Position numbers and translations under genes: made by a program. Source: Diadophis punctatus similis (lineage: Eukaryota; Chordata; Lepidosauria; Squamata; Dipsadidae). Taken from it: a stretch of 64,000 bases of DNA. The number at the start of each line of letters is the position of its first letter. Within the stretch, counting starts at the first letter, position 1. A model generated the notes under the pieces. The model worked only from the letters and a program-made list of their open reading frames with translations. It was not told the origin of the DNA and did no database searches. Location of the stretch: the NCBI GenBank assembly GCA_023053685.1, contig JALIGW010000005.1, positions 34,714,480 to 34,778,479 of the forward strand, read 5' to 3'. Positions 27,500-38,010 of the stretch are shown here, piece after piece.

Positions 27500-28192
27500 C
27501 CCTCAATACCAGGGAAGATTCTGGAAACGATAATAAAGCAACGAATCAGCAAACACCTAGAAGCAAACAAAGTAATAACCAAAAGCCAACATGGGTTTGT
27601 CAAACACAGATCATGCCAGAGTAATCTTATTGCATTTTTTGACAAAGTGACAAAATTAGTGGACCAGAGGAATACTGTCGATATAATTTACTTGGACTTC
27701 AGTAAGGCATTTGATAAAGTAGACCATAACTTACTACTAGATAAAGTAGAAAAATGTGGGTTAGACAGCATCACCACCAGATGGATTCGTAACTGGCTGA
27801 CGAACTGCACTCAAAGTGTAATCCTTAATGGAACTTCATCTACATGGAGGGAAGTATGCAGTGGAGCACACCAAGGCTCTGTTTTAGGCCCAGTACTCTT
27901 CAACCTCTTCATCAATGACTTGGATGAGGGGATGGATGGGGAACTCATCAAATTTGCAGATGAGACCAAACTGGCAGAAATAGCCAACACTCCAGAAGAT
28001 AGTTTCAAGATACAGAAGGATCTTGACAGACTTGAATATTGGGCACTATTTAACAAAATGAAATTCAATAGTGAAAAAAGTAAGGTTCTACATTTAGGCA
28101 AGAAAAACAAAATGCACAGGTACAGTATATGTGGTACCTTGCTCAACAGTAGTAACTGTGAGAGGGACCTTGGAGTCCTAGTGGACATTTAA
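27500..28192 (+). pseudogene. CR1 reverse transcriptase, partial
   Basis: The frame is open from at least 27443, but CR1 similarity starts near 27500. Motifs in order: KVITKSQHGFVKHRSCQSNL, IIYLDFSKAFDKVDH (first catalytic Asp), [19 protein letters not shown] and LIKFADETKLA. The catalytic doublet is AD-E rather than AD-D; the antisense relative at 33014-33202 has FADD. The pair HQGSVLGP instead of PQGSVLGP is a second change. Endonuclease and fingers domains are missing. The frame stops at 28190-28192, and the C-terminal region continues in another frame. Confidence 0.85.
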
Positions 28193-28281
28193 ATACGAGC
28201 CAGCAGTGTGCAGCAGCTGCCAAAAAAGCCAACACAGTTCTAGGCTGCATTAACAGAGGGATAGAATCAAGATCACATGAA

Positions 28282-28689
28282 GTGTTAATACCACTTTATA
28301 ATGCCTCGGTAAGGCCACACTTAGAATACTGCATTCAGTTTTGGTTGCAACGATGTAAAAAAGATGTTGAGACTCTAGAAAGAGTGCAGAGAAGAGCAAC
28401 AAAGATGATTAGGGGACTGGAGGCTAAAACATATGAAGAACGGTTGCAGGAACTAGGTATGTCTAGTTTAATGAAAAGAAGGACTAGGGGAGACATGATA
28501 ACAGTGTTCCAATATCTCAGGGATTGCCACAAAGAAGAGAGGGTTAAACTATTCTCCAAAGCACCTGAGGTTAGAATAAGAAGCAATGGGTGGAAACTAA
28601 TCAAGGAGAGAAGCAACTTAGAACTAAGGAGAAATTTCCTGACAGTTAGAACAATTAATCCGTGGAACAACTTGCCTCCAGAAGTTTGA
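28282..28689 (+). pseudogene. CR1 C-terminal region
   Basis: Continuation in another frame: LIPLYNASVRPHLEYCIQFW, ERVQRRATKMIRGL, ERLQELGMSSL and NPWNNLPPEV. This is the conserved C-terminal domain of CR1 ORF2 after the RT palm. It is homologous to 32271-32834 (-). Confidence 0.85.
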
Positions 28690-28805
28690 ATGCTCCAACA
28701 CTGAAGTTTTTAAGAAGATGTTGGATTTGTCTGAAGTGGTGTAGGGTTTCCTGCCTAAGCAGGGGGTTGGACTAGAAGACCTCCAACGTCCCTTCCAACT
28801 CTGTT

Positions 28806-28888
28806 TTCTATTCTATTCTATTCTATTCTATTCTATTCTATTCTATTCTATTCTATTCTATTCTATTCTATTCTATTCTATTCTATTC
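28806..28888 (+). repeat. (TTCTA)n microsatellite, about 16.5 units
   Basis: A perfect pentamer array grown from the CR1 3' tail. The reverse complement is AATAG/AGAAT, the snake microsatellite known to be seeded by CR1 LINEs. Confidence 0.97.
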
Positions 28889-30670
28889 AAGTTGGGTTAC
28901 TAATGGATCCAGAGGGTTTTCAGAGATTGCTTTTGAATTTTTGCTGCTATCTGATTGGAGTTATGTTTTGGGTGCCTTGTTATCTTGTGGGACAGAGAAG
29001 CAACTAGAGCACTGAACAGGATTCACCCAAGTGACTCTCCTCATCCACCTGAAGGAGTAAAGAAAAAACTGAAATAGCATTGACTGAAAATTAATTACAT
29101 TATGCAACTCAATTCATAAAATGGGCCAATTCAAAACATCTCTTTCGTTCAGATCTGAGCTGCTCTACAGCTCTATTAAAATTTGCACTCCATCTATAAT
29201 GGAACACAATGAAAAGGATAGAAGTATATAATTTTACAAATTAATTGCAGATGATTACAAGGTATTAAAAAGAGAACACTAGTTTGTTCATGTTATCAGG
29301 ATAATAGTCTGATTGTTAAGAGGAAAATAACAATGAACTCAAGAGTATTTAGGTTAAACGAACTTCTTTTTTGAGTGAAGAAGTGTACAGTTACTTCCAT
29401 TTCTCTAACTATAAATGCCACCATATGTGGAAGCTTGCTATACTATGGTCCAAAGCAATTGTTTGGGTGACTGTTTTCACAGATGCTAAGCCTCTCATGT
29501 TTAAAGAAGCCCAGAGTGTAGTTCCAATGAAAATGCTAAATGCCAAGTAGAAACATTAGAACCAGCCTTTTCTTTGGAAAGTCTAGCAAACTGTTGTGAC
29601 ATCTGCAGAGAACAATTAATATAATGAATATGCAAATGATGTGGATTCTGTACCGTATATCATGTGTCATGTCGTAAATCATATAAAACTGTGTTGTTTG
29701 TGTAATGACATGATACATACAACACCACTATGTTATAATGATATTACATATTTAATACCATATTGATGCTATTAAAAGATAAAAGCTTGATGATTTTATT
29801 ATGGAAGAAGTACAAAAAAGGCAGACCATTTTATCACTATGATTTTTCCAGTTCTTCTTTTCCCAATATAGATTGCCTAAATTAATATAATTTATATTTA
29901 TGCCCAAAAGATCTGAATAGCAAAGTGTTAATCACGGTTAGAATACAGAAAGTTATGTTTAATTTTCACATATTTGTCTCTCATTTTAATATAAGTGAAA
30001 TCACATATTCAGGTTATACATTATATTGACATTGCAGTTGTTTAATAATACTATTGCAATTATTTCAACCTAGGGCATTTTTTTATTTCTCACATGTAAC
30101 CAGCTCAAACCAGGCACCATTAAGCATTCTTAGAAATGAATAAAAAACATACCCATACTGTTAACTACATTTAGCATACCAATCATGTTAATAACAGGCT
30201 GCTGTTTCTACTCTAAAGATATTGTTCACTTTAGGAGTGAACATATCTGCTTGAATTCATTTTTTTCTTGGTAACCACAAGGTGTCCCTCTTCTACCAGT
30301 GACTAACTCACTGTTTTCTATCTATCTGTATTCCATGAGAGTATTTTAAGATGTCAACTGCTGGCTATACTTACAAAAGAAGATCTCTCATTCCTTGTTT
30401 TTCCTCTTTTCCCGTGCCTACTTATCTACAGGGGTATTTATCCTAGCCCCATAAGTTCTGGGTGACTTGTTTACCCCACCACCACCAAAGAACCTTCCAT
30501 TTTGCACACATTTTTCATGTCTTGGAAATAATTTCTCTTCTATCCAATAGTCTTAAGGACATGTTTCTCTTGCTTTGTCTTGCCTCTTGTGATTTCCCAC
30601 TTTCTGCCAGATAGACAGCAACCATCACACTTTGCAACCATCCTTCAATATTGTTCATTTACACTGAAGA
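28889..30670. other. AT-rich intergenic sequence
   Basis: No gene or named repeat was seen. Confidence 0.5.
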
Positions 30671-31870
30671 GGAGATAGATAGATAGCTTTTATTGCGGTC
30701 GGAGACCAGTTTAAAATACACATAAAAAGGGGGGTAAATTTTACAAATATAGATAGATCATGTGACAGTACACCATCTACTACAATCTATACCATCAATA
30801 CTAGTGATCCTCTGCCATAGGGGTTACCCATCTTTTCCTCTGTTTTTCAGCCACGACTGCAGCAAATTTTTTTGCCATCTTTGAGGTTATATTAGGGTCT
30901 ATATCCTGGAGTAGGAAATAAAGGCTGAACAGATCCGGTGAACCAGGGAATCTCTGGGAAATAGGGGAGACGAATCTTGATCTTATGTCTCGATAGTGGG
31001 GGTATACGAATGTAATATGGAGCAGAGATTCCGGGGATCGGCCATCACATGTACAATAGGAGGATTTTACTCCCCCCGAGAGCCTACTGTCGAGGACATT
31101 CGAGGGGATCACATTAAATCGTGCCTTCATAAATGCAAGCCTATGTTTGATAGAGTGTAACGTGGAAAGGTAAGGCGGGGGGTGAAGCAAGGGAACAATA
31201 CCAAGGGAAAACGGTGAGCAAGTTCCTGATCCGTTTGCCAGATTGAGTTGTCTATCAATGTCGTCCAGCCGTTGAAAAATCAATGATTTGGCAGCATCAG
31301 GGCCTAAGATAAAAACTTCACTGGGGAAAATCCCGATCTTCAAAAGTTTAGTATGGATATTATGGGTCCAGGGACTATGAAAAGGGTCCCGCCATAGGCA
31401 TTGGCCTAAGTAATAGCCTGGGAGTCTAGTCCAGAGGGACAACCAATAGCCAATTGCACGTTTCCACATGATTGTAGCAAGTGAGGACATGCCCAGTTCC
31501 AAACGAATTGCGGCCTTACTTACACAGGGAGGAACTCCCATCAAACGACGTAGGAACTTACTATTGACAGACTCAAGAGAGGAGATGTTGGATTGGACCC
31601 AGAGGGGACTGAAGAGGAGATAAATTGGTTTTTTTTTTACAGCTGACCCACCCATCACCTTGTAAATGAAGGAAGGGGGTGGAGCGTTGGGTAGCTTCTG
31701 GAGTGATCACTACCAAACAAAAGGAGGAGGAGATAACTATTGCACAAATGCTGCTTACAACTGAAGGAAGGTATAGTTGGTAGCTGCATAGAATGGGTTG
31801 TATTTGAGATTGAGATGGGATAAACAATACACCATGAAAGAGACCCAATTGGATTTGGTTAAATTTTATA
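30671..31870 (-). mobile_element. 3' portion of a further LINE family (possibly R4-like)
   Basis: The minus-strand coding part (30801-31658 and weaker sequence to about 31870) is followed by an untranslated end. That end has GGTCTCCGACCGCAATAAAA and closes with (TATC)n at 30671-30686. It differs from the CR1 and L2-like elements nearby. The upstream end is uncertain. Confidence 0.55.
30801..31658 (-). pseudogene. C-terminal domain of LINE polyprotein (no RT present)
   Basis: The frame has 285 codons: NSKFLRRLMGVPPCVSKAAI, LELGMSSLATIMWKRAIGYW, RLAFMKARFNVIPSNVL, then YCTCDGRSPESLLHITFVYP. The C-x-C...H pattern resembles the C-terminal CCHC zinc-binding motif of R2/R4/L1-type LINEs. The fourth ligand position is Tyr (H-x4-Y), suggesting decay. 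The frame has no stop for 285 codons, so the copy is not very old. No catalytic domain remains, and the family assignment is inference. Confidence 0.55.
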
Positions 31871-31988
31871 TTTTGGTTTTATTGGTTATATTCTATTTAA
31901 AATCAGAGAAAAAGAAATAAAGAATCACCAAATTACTCAACTTCTGGCTTGATCTGGTTCATGAGATTTTGTTAAACCCCCCCCCAAA

Positions 31989-32186
31989 TAGCAATAGCAA
32001 TAGCACTTAGACTTATATACTGTCCCGTAGTCCTTCACAGCACTCTCTGAGTGGTTTACAATGTCAGCATATTGTTCCCAACAATCTGGGTCCTGTGAAG
32101 CATTTCCGATCTTGGAAGGATGGAAGGCTGAGTCAACCTTGAGCCTGTCAGGTTCAAATTCTAGATTGTGGGCAGAGTTAGCTTGC
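31989..32186 (-). mobile_element. tRNA-derived SINE, 5'-truncated, fused to CR1 tail
   Basis: On the minus strand it starts TTGCAAGCTAAC, immediately after the (TTCTA)n tail of the CR1. It then runs through GACTCAGCCTTCCATCCTTC to CTAAGTGCTATTGCTATTGC. The A box of the tRNA head is missing. The (GCTATT)n tail places it with the 46.5, 54.5, 58.5 and 59.3 kb copies. Confidence 0.85.
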
Positions 32187-32210
32187 AATAGAATAGAATA
32201 GAATAGAATA
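32187..32210 (-). repeat. (TTCTA)n CR1 tail, about 5 units
   Basis: Reads (AATAG)n on the + strand and directly precedes ACAGAGTTGGAAGGGACCTT, the reverse complement of the CR1 3' terminus. Confidence 0.95.
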
Positions 32211-32270
32211 ACAGAGTTGGAAGGGACCTTGGAGGTCTTCTAGTCCAACCCCCTGCTTAGGCAGGAAACC

Positions 32271-32834
32271 CTACACTACTTCAGACAAATGGTTATCCAA
32301 CATCTTCTTAAAAACTTTCAGTGTTGGAGCATTCACAACTTCTGGAGGCAAGCTGTTCCATGGATTAATTGTTCTAACTGTCAGGAAATTTCTCCTTAGT
32401 TCTAAGTTGCTTCTCTCCTTGATTAGTTTCCACCCATTGCTTCTTGTTCTACCCTCAGGTGCTTTGGAGAATAGTTTGACTCCCTCTTCTGTGCCACTCC
32501 TGTGGCAACCCCTGAGATATTGGAACACTGCTATCATGTCTCCCCTAGTCCTTTTCATTAAACTAGACATACCTAGTTCCTGCAACTGTTCTTCATATGT
32601 TTTAGCCTCCAGTCCCCTAATCATCTTTGTTGCTCTTCTCTGTACTCTTTCTAGACTCTCAACATCCTTTTTGCATCGTGGCGACAAAAACTGAATGGAG
32701 TATTCCAAGTGTGGCCTTACCAAGGCATTATAAAGTGGTATTAACACTTCATGTGATCTTGATTCTATCCCTCTGTTAATGCAGCCTAGAACTGTGTTGG
32801 CTTTTTTGGCAGCTGCTGCACACTGCTGGCTCAT
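32271..32834 (-). pseudogene. CR1 ORF2 C-terminal region
   Basis: The frame has 187 codons: MSQQCAAAAKKANTVLGCIN, LIPLYNALVRPHLEYSIQFL, ERVQRRATKMIRGL and NPWNSLPPEVVNAP. It is homologous to 28282-28689 (+) and better preserved, ending at NHLSEVV just upstream of the short 3' UTR. Confidence 0.88.
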
Positions 32835-33013
32835 ATTTAAATGTCCACTAGGACTCCAAGGTCCCTCTCACAGTTACTACTGTTGAGCAAGGTACCACAT
32901 ATACTGTACCTGTACATTTTGTTTTTCTTGTCTAAATGTAGAACCTTACTTTTTTCACCATTGAATTTCATTTTGTTAGATAGCGCCCAATGTTCAAGTC
33001 TGTCAAGATCCTT

Positions 33014-33928
33014 CTATATCTTGAGCCTATCTTCTGGAGTGTTGGCTATTCCTGCCAGTTTGCTGTCATCTGCAAATTTGATGAGTTCCCCATCCATCCC
33101 CTCATCCAAGTCATTGATGAAGAGGTTGAAGAGTACTGGGCTTAAATCAGAGCCTTGGGGGTACTCCACTGCATACTTCCCTCCATGTAGATGCAGTTCC
33201 ATTGAGCACTACACGTTGAGTGCGGTTGGTCAGCCAGTTTCAAATTCATCTGGTGGTGTTGCTGTCTAACCCACATTTTTCTACTTTATCTAGTAGTAGG
33301 TTATGGTCTACTTTATCAAATGCCTTACTGAAGTCCAAGTAAATTATATCGACAGCATTCCTCTGGTCCACGAATTTTGTCACTTTGTCAAAGAATGCAA
33401 TAAGATTAGTCTGGCATGATCTGTATTTGACAAACCCATGTTGGCTTTTGGTTATTACTTTGTTTGCTTCTAGGTGCTCGCTGAGTCATTGCTTGATTAT
33501 CTTTTCCAGAATCTTCCCTGTTATTGAGGTCAGGCTGATAGGTCTGTAGTTTCCTGGATCTATTTTCCCCCTTTTTTGAAGATGGGAACTACATCAGCTC
33601 TTTTCCAGTCCTCTGGCAGTTCCCCAGTGCTCCAGGATCTTTGAAAGATATAGTTCAGTGGTTCTGAGATCTTGTCTGCCAGTTCCTTCAGAACCTTGGG
33701 GTGTAATCTATCTGGTCCTGGTGATTTGAACTCATCTAGGGTAGACAGGTGTTCACTTACCATTTTCTTCCCTATTTTAACTGGTGTTCCTAATATGTTT
33801 TTTGTGGTGCTGTTTTTGATAGGTTGGATTGTTTTTTCCCTTTGTGTAAAGACAGATGCAAAAAATGAGTTAAGTAGCTCTGCTTTCTCCCTGTTGCTTG
33901 TCACCTTCTTGCCACTTTCTCCCAGCAA
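33014..33928 (-). pseudogene. CR1 ORF2 reverse transcriptase, broken
   Basis: Segment 33928-33560 reads KAELLNSFFASVFTQ, FKSPGPDRLHPKVLKELADK and DWKRADVVPIFKKGG. Later segments contain the palm with VDIIYLDFSKAFDKVDHNLL and 33202-33014 with [20 protein letters not shown]. At least three frameshifts or stops separate them. The FADD catalytic motif is intact, unlike the + strand copy at 27.9 kb. Confidence 0.8.
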
Positions 33929-34156
33929 TGGACCAATTGTTTCCTTGACTTTTTTTGTTTTTAAAATGTTGGAAGAAGCTTTTTTTTGTTATTTTTTTTA
34001 CTTTTGTCGCAAGCCTTTGTGAGCCTTAGCTTTCCTCACTTCATCTTTACAGGCTTGGGCTATTTGCTGATATTCTGCCTTAGTTATTTCCCCCTCTTTC
34101 CACTTTTTATACTTGTCCTTTTTGTCTTTCAATTTGTCAGAGAGTTCTTTATGCAG

Positions 34157-35188
34157 CTATGCTGGTTTCTTTTGAGACCTATTATTTTTCTTCTTCATTG
34201 GTATTGTGCTAGACTGGGCTTTTATGATCTCACTTTTCAAAATTTCCCAAGCTTCTTGAGTTGTTTTCCCCTTGAGGATTCTCATCCATGGAATCCTTCC
34301 CAAGCTCTCTCTAAGTTTATTGAAATTAGCTCTCTTAAAGTCCAAGACTCTAGTTTGACTTTGTTCTACCGCTTGTATTTGCATAATGTTGAATTCCAAT
34401 ATTGAATGATCACTTGCCCCCAAGGTTCCTGTAGCTTTAACACCTTCTATCATTTCATCACTGTTAGTGAGAATTAAGTCCGATATGGCTGATCCCCTTG
34501 TTCCCTTCTCTACTTTTTGGGAAACAAAGTTGTCTGCTAGGTTTGTTAGGAACCTGTTGGATCTTCCACTTGGTGCAGAGTTTGTCTCCCAGTTGATGTC
34601 AGGATAGTTAAAATCCCCCATTACTATTGTGATGTGCTTCCTACATACCTTAGTTAGCTGACTAGCAAAAAGTTCATCTACTTCCTCTGTTTGGTTGGAT
34701 GGCCTATAGTATAGACCTATGGCAATGTCATTCCCCCCCCCTTTAATATTGACCAAAATGCATTGAAGATAATTTTCATTATTGTTGTGCTCTATTTCTG
34801 TAGAGATGTAGTTATTTCTTATATATAGTGCAACTCCATCTCCTCTTTTATTTGGTCTATTTCTTTTAAATAATTTAAATCCGTCTAGCTGTAGGTTCCA
34901 TTTGTGGGTTTCATCCCACCAAGTTTCCGTAATGGCAACAATATCATATCTTCCCTCATTTACTTGAATTTCTAATTCACCCTGTTTATTTCTCATACTC
35001 TGTGCATTGGTGTATAGACATTTGAGTTCATTTTGATTGACCCTGTGTTTACTGTCTACATAACCTGTGTTGTGCCTGACTGTCCCTACTTTCTTGCTGC
35101 CTGTTTGATTAGTGCACATGGTATGGCACTCACTATTAAATGCTTGGTTTTGCTTGACAGCAGGGCTGATAATCTTACCCGCACACAC
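34157..35188 (-). pseudogene. CR1 ORF2 endonuclease domain
   Basis: The frame has 343 codons. AP-endonuclease motifs in order are ITETWW (catalytic E88), GDFNYPDI (191-198) and GASDHS (D260, H261). CLYTNAQSMRNKQ at about 57-69 is the start of the endonuclease fold. All catalytic residues I can place are intact. A frame break follows near 34160, and RT sequence resumes at 33928. Confidence 0.85.
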
Positions 35189-35282
35189 ATCTATGTTGCA
35201 TGCACTGATAACCCTATCAATTTTAGATTGCTGGGGACAGAAATGTTCTGTATCAATTAATTCTCTGTCCCCGCTGTTCAGT

Positions 35283-35504
35283 TTAAATGTTTACCAGGAA
35301 ATCTGTGAATTTAATACCAAGTAACTCACTCCCTTTTTTTGATGGATGCCAGCCATCTCTTTTGTACAGTTTTTCATTGGACCAGCTGCAGACATCATGA
35401 CTAATAAAACCAAAGCCTTCCCTTTTACACCACTCCTTTAGCCACACATTAAACTCTGCTACACGCTGGCCTTTCCCTTTTGGTTCCTTATAAACTGGTA
35501 AAAC
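35283..35504 (-). pseudogene. CR1 ORF1, C-terminal part after the insertion
   Basis: Encodes LPVYKEPKGKGQRVAEFNVW, GFGFISHDVCSWSN and DGWHPSKKGSELLG, ending LVNI with a stop. DGWH is the SGNH-hydrolase Asp-His block. The sequence continues exactly where the 37287 side stops, in the middle of the SEV-LPVY stretch. Confidence 0.8.
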
Positions 35505-37282
35505 AAATGAAAGAGTTAGGGTTTGCATGTCATTTTAAATCGCCCCCCAGAGCCGTGGGGGCGATGGGGGCCTCCACCTGTTTATTGGACCCATGCCCCT
35601 CCTGGTTGGTCTCGGCCAGCAGGGAGGTGACACGCGGCTGGATCCGGGCGGTGGTCATCGCTTCTTTGGGAGAGGGATCCGTACCGCAGTCGTTAAAAAC
35701 TGCGGTGGTGAGACCCCTCCTGAAGAAGCCTTCCCTGGACCAGCTGATTTGAAGAACTATCGTCCGGTCTCCAACTTACCTTTTTTAGGGAAAGTTGTGG
35801 AGAAGGTGGTGGCTACTCAACTTCTGCGACTTCTGGATGAAACAGAGCATCTAGATGCCTATCAGTCGGGTTTCAGGCGCGGGTACAGTACAGAAACTGC
35901 CTTGGTCGCTCTGATAGATGATCTCTGGCGGGCCCGGGATGGGGGAAACTCCTCTATCCTGGTGCTACTTGACCTCTCAGCGGCTTTCGATACCATCGAC
36001 CATGGTATCCTTCTGCATCGTCTCGGTGAGTTGGGAGTGGGAGGCACCGTTTTACGGTGGTTCTCCTCTTATCTCGCCGATAGGATGCAGTCGGTGTTAA
36101 CAGGAGGGCAGAGATCCTCCCCTAGGCCCCTGTTATGCGGGATGCCTCAGGGGTCGGTTCTCTCGCCCATCCTATTTAACATTTACATGAAACCGCTGGG
36201 TGAGATCATCCGCAGACATGGGGTGCGTTACCACCAGTACGCTGATGACACCCAGCTGTACATCACCACCCCGTCTGACTTCAGTGTGGCAGTTGATGTA
36301 ATGTGCCGGTGCCTGGACGACGTTAGGATCTGGATGGGGAGGAACAGACTCAGACTCAACCCCGACAAGACTGAGTGGCTTTGGGTATTGCCTCCTAAGG
36401 ACTACGACAACTGTCCCTCCTTGGTTTTAGAGGGAACAAAACTGATTCCCTCGGACCAGGTCCGCAACTTGGGGGTCCTCCTAGATCCACAGCTAAAATT
36501 GGAGCATCATCTTACTGCTGTGGCTAGGGGGGCCTTTGCACAGGTTCGCCTTGTGCACCAGTTGCGGCCATACTTGGAGAAGGAGGCTCTACTCACGGTC
36601 ACTCACGCCCTTGTCACCTCCCGTTTGGACTACTGCAATGCGCTCTACATGGGGCTACCCTTGAAGAGTATCCGGAGACTCCAACTGGTGCAAAATGCGG
36701 CTGCGCATGCTGTGGTGGGTGTACCAAGGTACACCCACGTGACACCTTTACTCCGCCAGCTGCATTGGTTACCCATTTGTCTCCGGGTCCAATTCAAGGT
36801 GTTGATCACCATCTTTAAAGCCCTTCATGGCTTAGGGCCGGGTTATCTCTGGGACCGCATTCTGCCTCATACTTCCCTTCGACCGGTTAGGGCCCACAGA
36901 GTTGGCCTCCTCCAGGTCCCATCGGCTAAGCAATGCCGGCTGGCGGGTCCTAGGGGGAGGGCCTTCTCTGTGGCAGGCCCCGCGCTCTGGAACCAACTTC
37001 CTCCAGAGACCCGAACCATCCCCACCCTGCTGGCCTTCCGAAAAGCCGTTAAGACGTGGCTTTTCCTGCAGGCAGGGGGCAGAGCTTAACTCCAACTGAA
37101 CTCTCCCCCGGGTATGCTTGGTTGTTGCATGGTTGTTTTTATATTACATTTTTAATTTTTATATTATGTTTTTAAATTTTGTTTATTGGTTTCTTGTATT
37201 TTCCTATGCTGTACGCCGCCCTGAGTCCTTCGGGAGTTGGGCGGCATATAAGAAAGCCAAATAAATAAATAAATAAATAAAT
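35505..37282 (+). mobile_element. 5'-truncated L2-like LINE inserted into the CR1 ORF1
   Basis: The insertion lies between GGTAAAAC (ends 35504) and CTCTGAAAAG (from 37287), with the 4-base repeat AAAC on both sides. It contains a partial protein with RT and C-terminal domains (35593-37089). A 3' UTR of about 190 bases ends GCCGCCCTGAGTCCTTCGGG, TTGGGCGGCATATAAG and (AAAT)n. It is GC-richer than its host CR1 and little decayed, so it is the younger element. Confidence 0.9.
35593..37089 (+). pseudogene. L2-like LINE reverse transcriptase and C-terminal domain
   Basis: The frame has 498 codons; real similarity starts near LKNYRPVSNLPFLGKVVEKV. Motifs: YQSGFRRGYSTETAL, LVLLDLSAAFDTIDHG, GMPQGSVLSPILFNIYM and catalytic YADDTQLY (Y216-D219). 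The C-terminal domain has HALVTSRLDYCNALYMGLP, LRQLHWLPICLRVQFKVLI and LWNQLPPETR. Upstream coding sequence (to 35752) is in another frame, ending VVRPLLKKPSLD, so a single frameshift near 35735-35750 separates them. The endonuclease domain is absent. The RT segment has no internal stop, which suggests a fairly recent insertion. Confidence 0.88.
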
Positions 37283-37286
37283 AAAC

Positions 37287-37820
37287 CTCTGAAAAGATAA
37301 GCCTACAACCTATACTACTAAGTTCATACCCCAAGCTCTGGAAGTCATTCTGCACAGAAAGTACATCTTTTTGGGACAGATCATTTGTGTCAAGATGTAT
37401 AATAGCATCAACATCACAGTCCTTACTGGCATTCTTGACTATATTAAGAATACGCCTCTTGTCTCTGCTGGCAGTAGCACCTGGCAGACACCTGACCTCT
37501 TTCAAAACCTCCATATCCTTTCCTAAATTTACATCCCTTACAATTGAATCACCAACCAGAAGGTGGCTTCTCTTTTTGTATACCTTGCTGCTCTTGTGTG
37601 ATTGTTGTGTAATACCTGATTCACACTTTCCCCTTTCCAATGTAAGTTCTTCATCTCGGACCACAATCCCCTGCTTATTTGAGTTATCATTATCACAACT
37701 ACCTTGACCTGTCACTTTAGTGTCCATATTAAGGTCAGCAAGGGCACTATATCTGTTATGCTGGGACATAGCAAAAGCTTTGTGTTTATGGTTCACAGCT
37801 CTCACCCTGCCAGATCCCAT
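37287..37820 (-). pseudogene. CR1 ORF1, N-terminal part up to the insertion
   Basis: The visible ATG start is at 37820, though in-frame sequence continues upstream with CPLCKQITSLDGQITYLESL, so ORF1 probably begins near 38010. Downstream the frame encodes SHLLVGDSIVRDVNLGKDME, the SGNH-hydrolase block I with its serine. IIHLDTNDLSQKD follows, block III, normally GTND and here DTND. It reaches GYELSSIGCRLIFSEV, where the L2-like LINE breaks it. The second part resumes at 35504. CR1 ORF1 esterases are thought to help the RNP associate with membranes or lipids. Confidence 0.75.
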
Positions 37821-38010
37821 GGTTGTCCATACTGCCCTTCTCCTGCAGGATCTTTGTGGTAGAGGGGGCTGATAGTGCAGCAGCTCAATAGAGTGGAATG
37901 GCTGAATTGGGCACCTAATTTCTGCTTGGAGAGCACAGATTAGAGATTCTAGATAGGTAATCTGTCCATCTAGACTAGTAATTTGTTTACAAAGAGGACA
38001 TTATCCAAAT

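Larger units (their letters stand above)
27500..28888 (+). mobile_element. 5'-truncated CR1/L3-type LINE with long (TTCTA)n tail
   Basis: The copy begins inside the RT domain (SIPGKILETIIKQ) and runs through the C-terminal region to GGGTTGGACTAGAAGACCTC, CCTTCCAACTCTG and a (TTCTA)n array of 16 units. It is the same family as the antisense element at 32187-38010. 5' truncation is usual for target-primed insertion. No target duplication is evident. Confidence 0.9.
32187..38010 (-). mobile_element. near full-length CR1/L3-type LINE, interrupted by an L2-like LINE
   Basis: Read on the minus strand from about 38010: an ORF1 start with a CPLCKQITSLDGQI-type motif, the ORF1 esterase domain, the ORF2 endonuclease (35188-34157), RT (33928-33014), the C-terminal region (32834-32271) and a (TTCTA)n tail ending at 32187. 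Bases 35505-37282 are a foreign LINE. The CR1 itself is about 4 kb, close to full length for the family, but frameshifts break ORF2. The exact 5' end is uncertain and may lie up to about 38250. Confidence 0.88.

Noticed and set aside
28801..28890. CRISPR-like array from regularly repeated units
   Set aside because: The TTCTA units are contiguous with no spacers. It is a microsatellite in a vertebrate genome.
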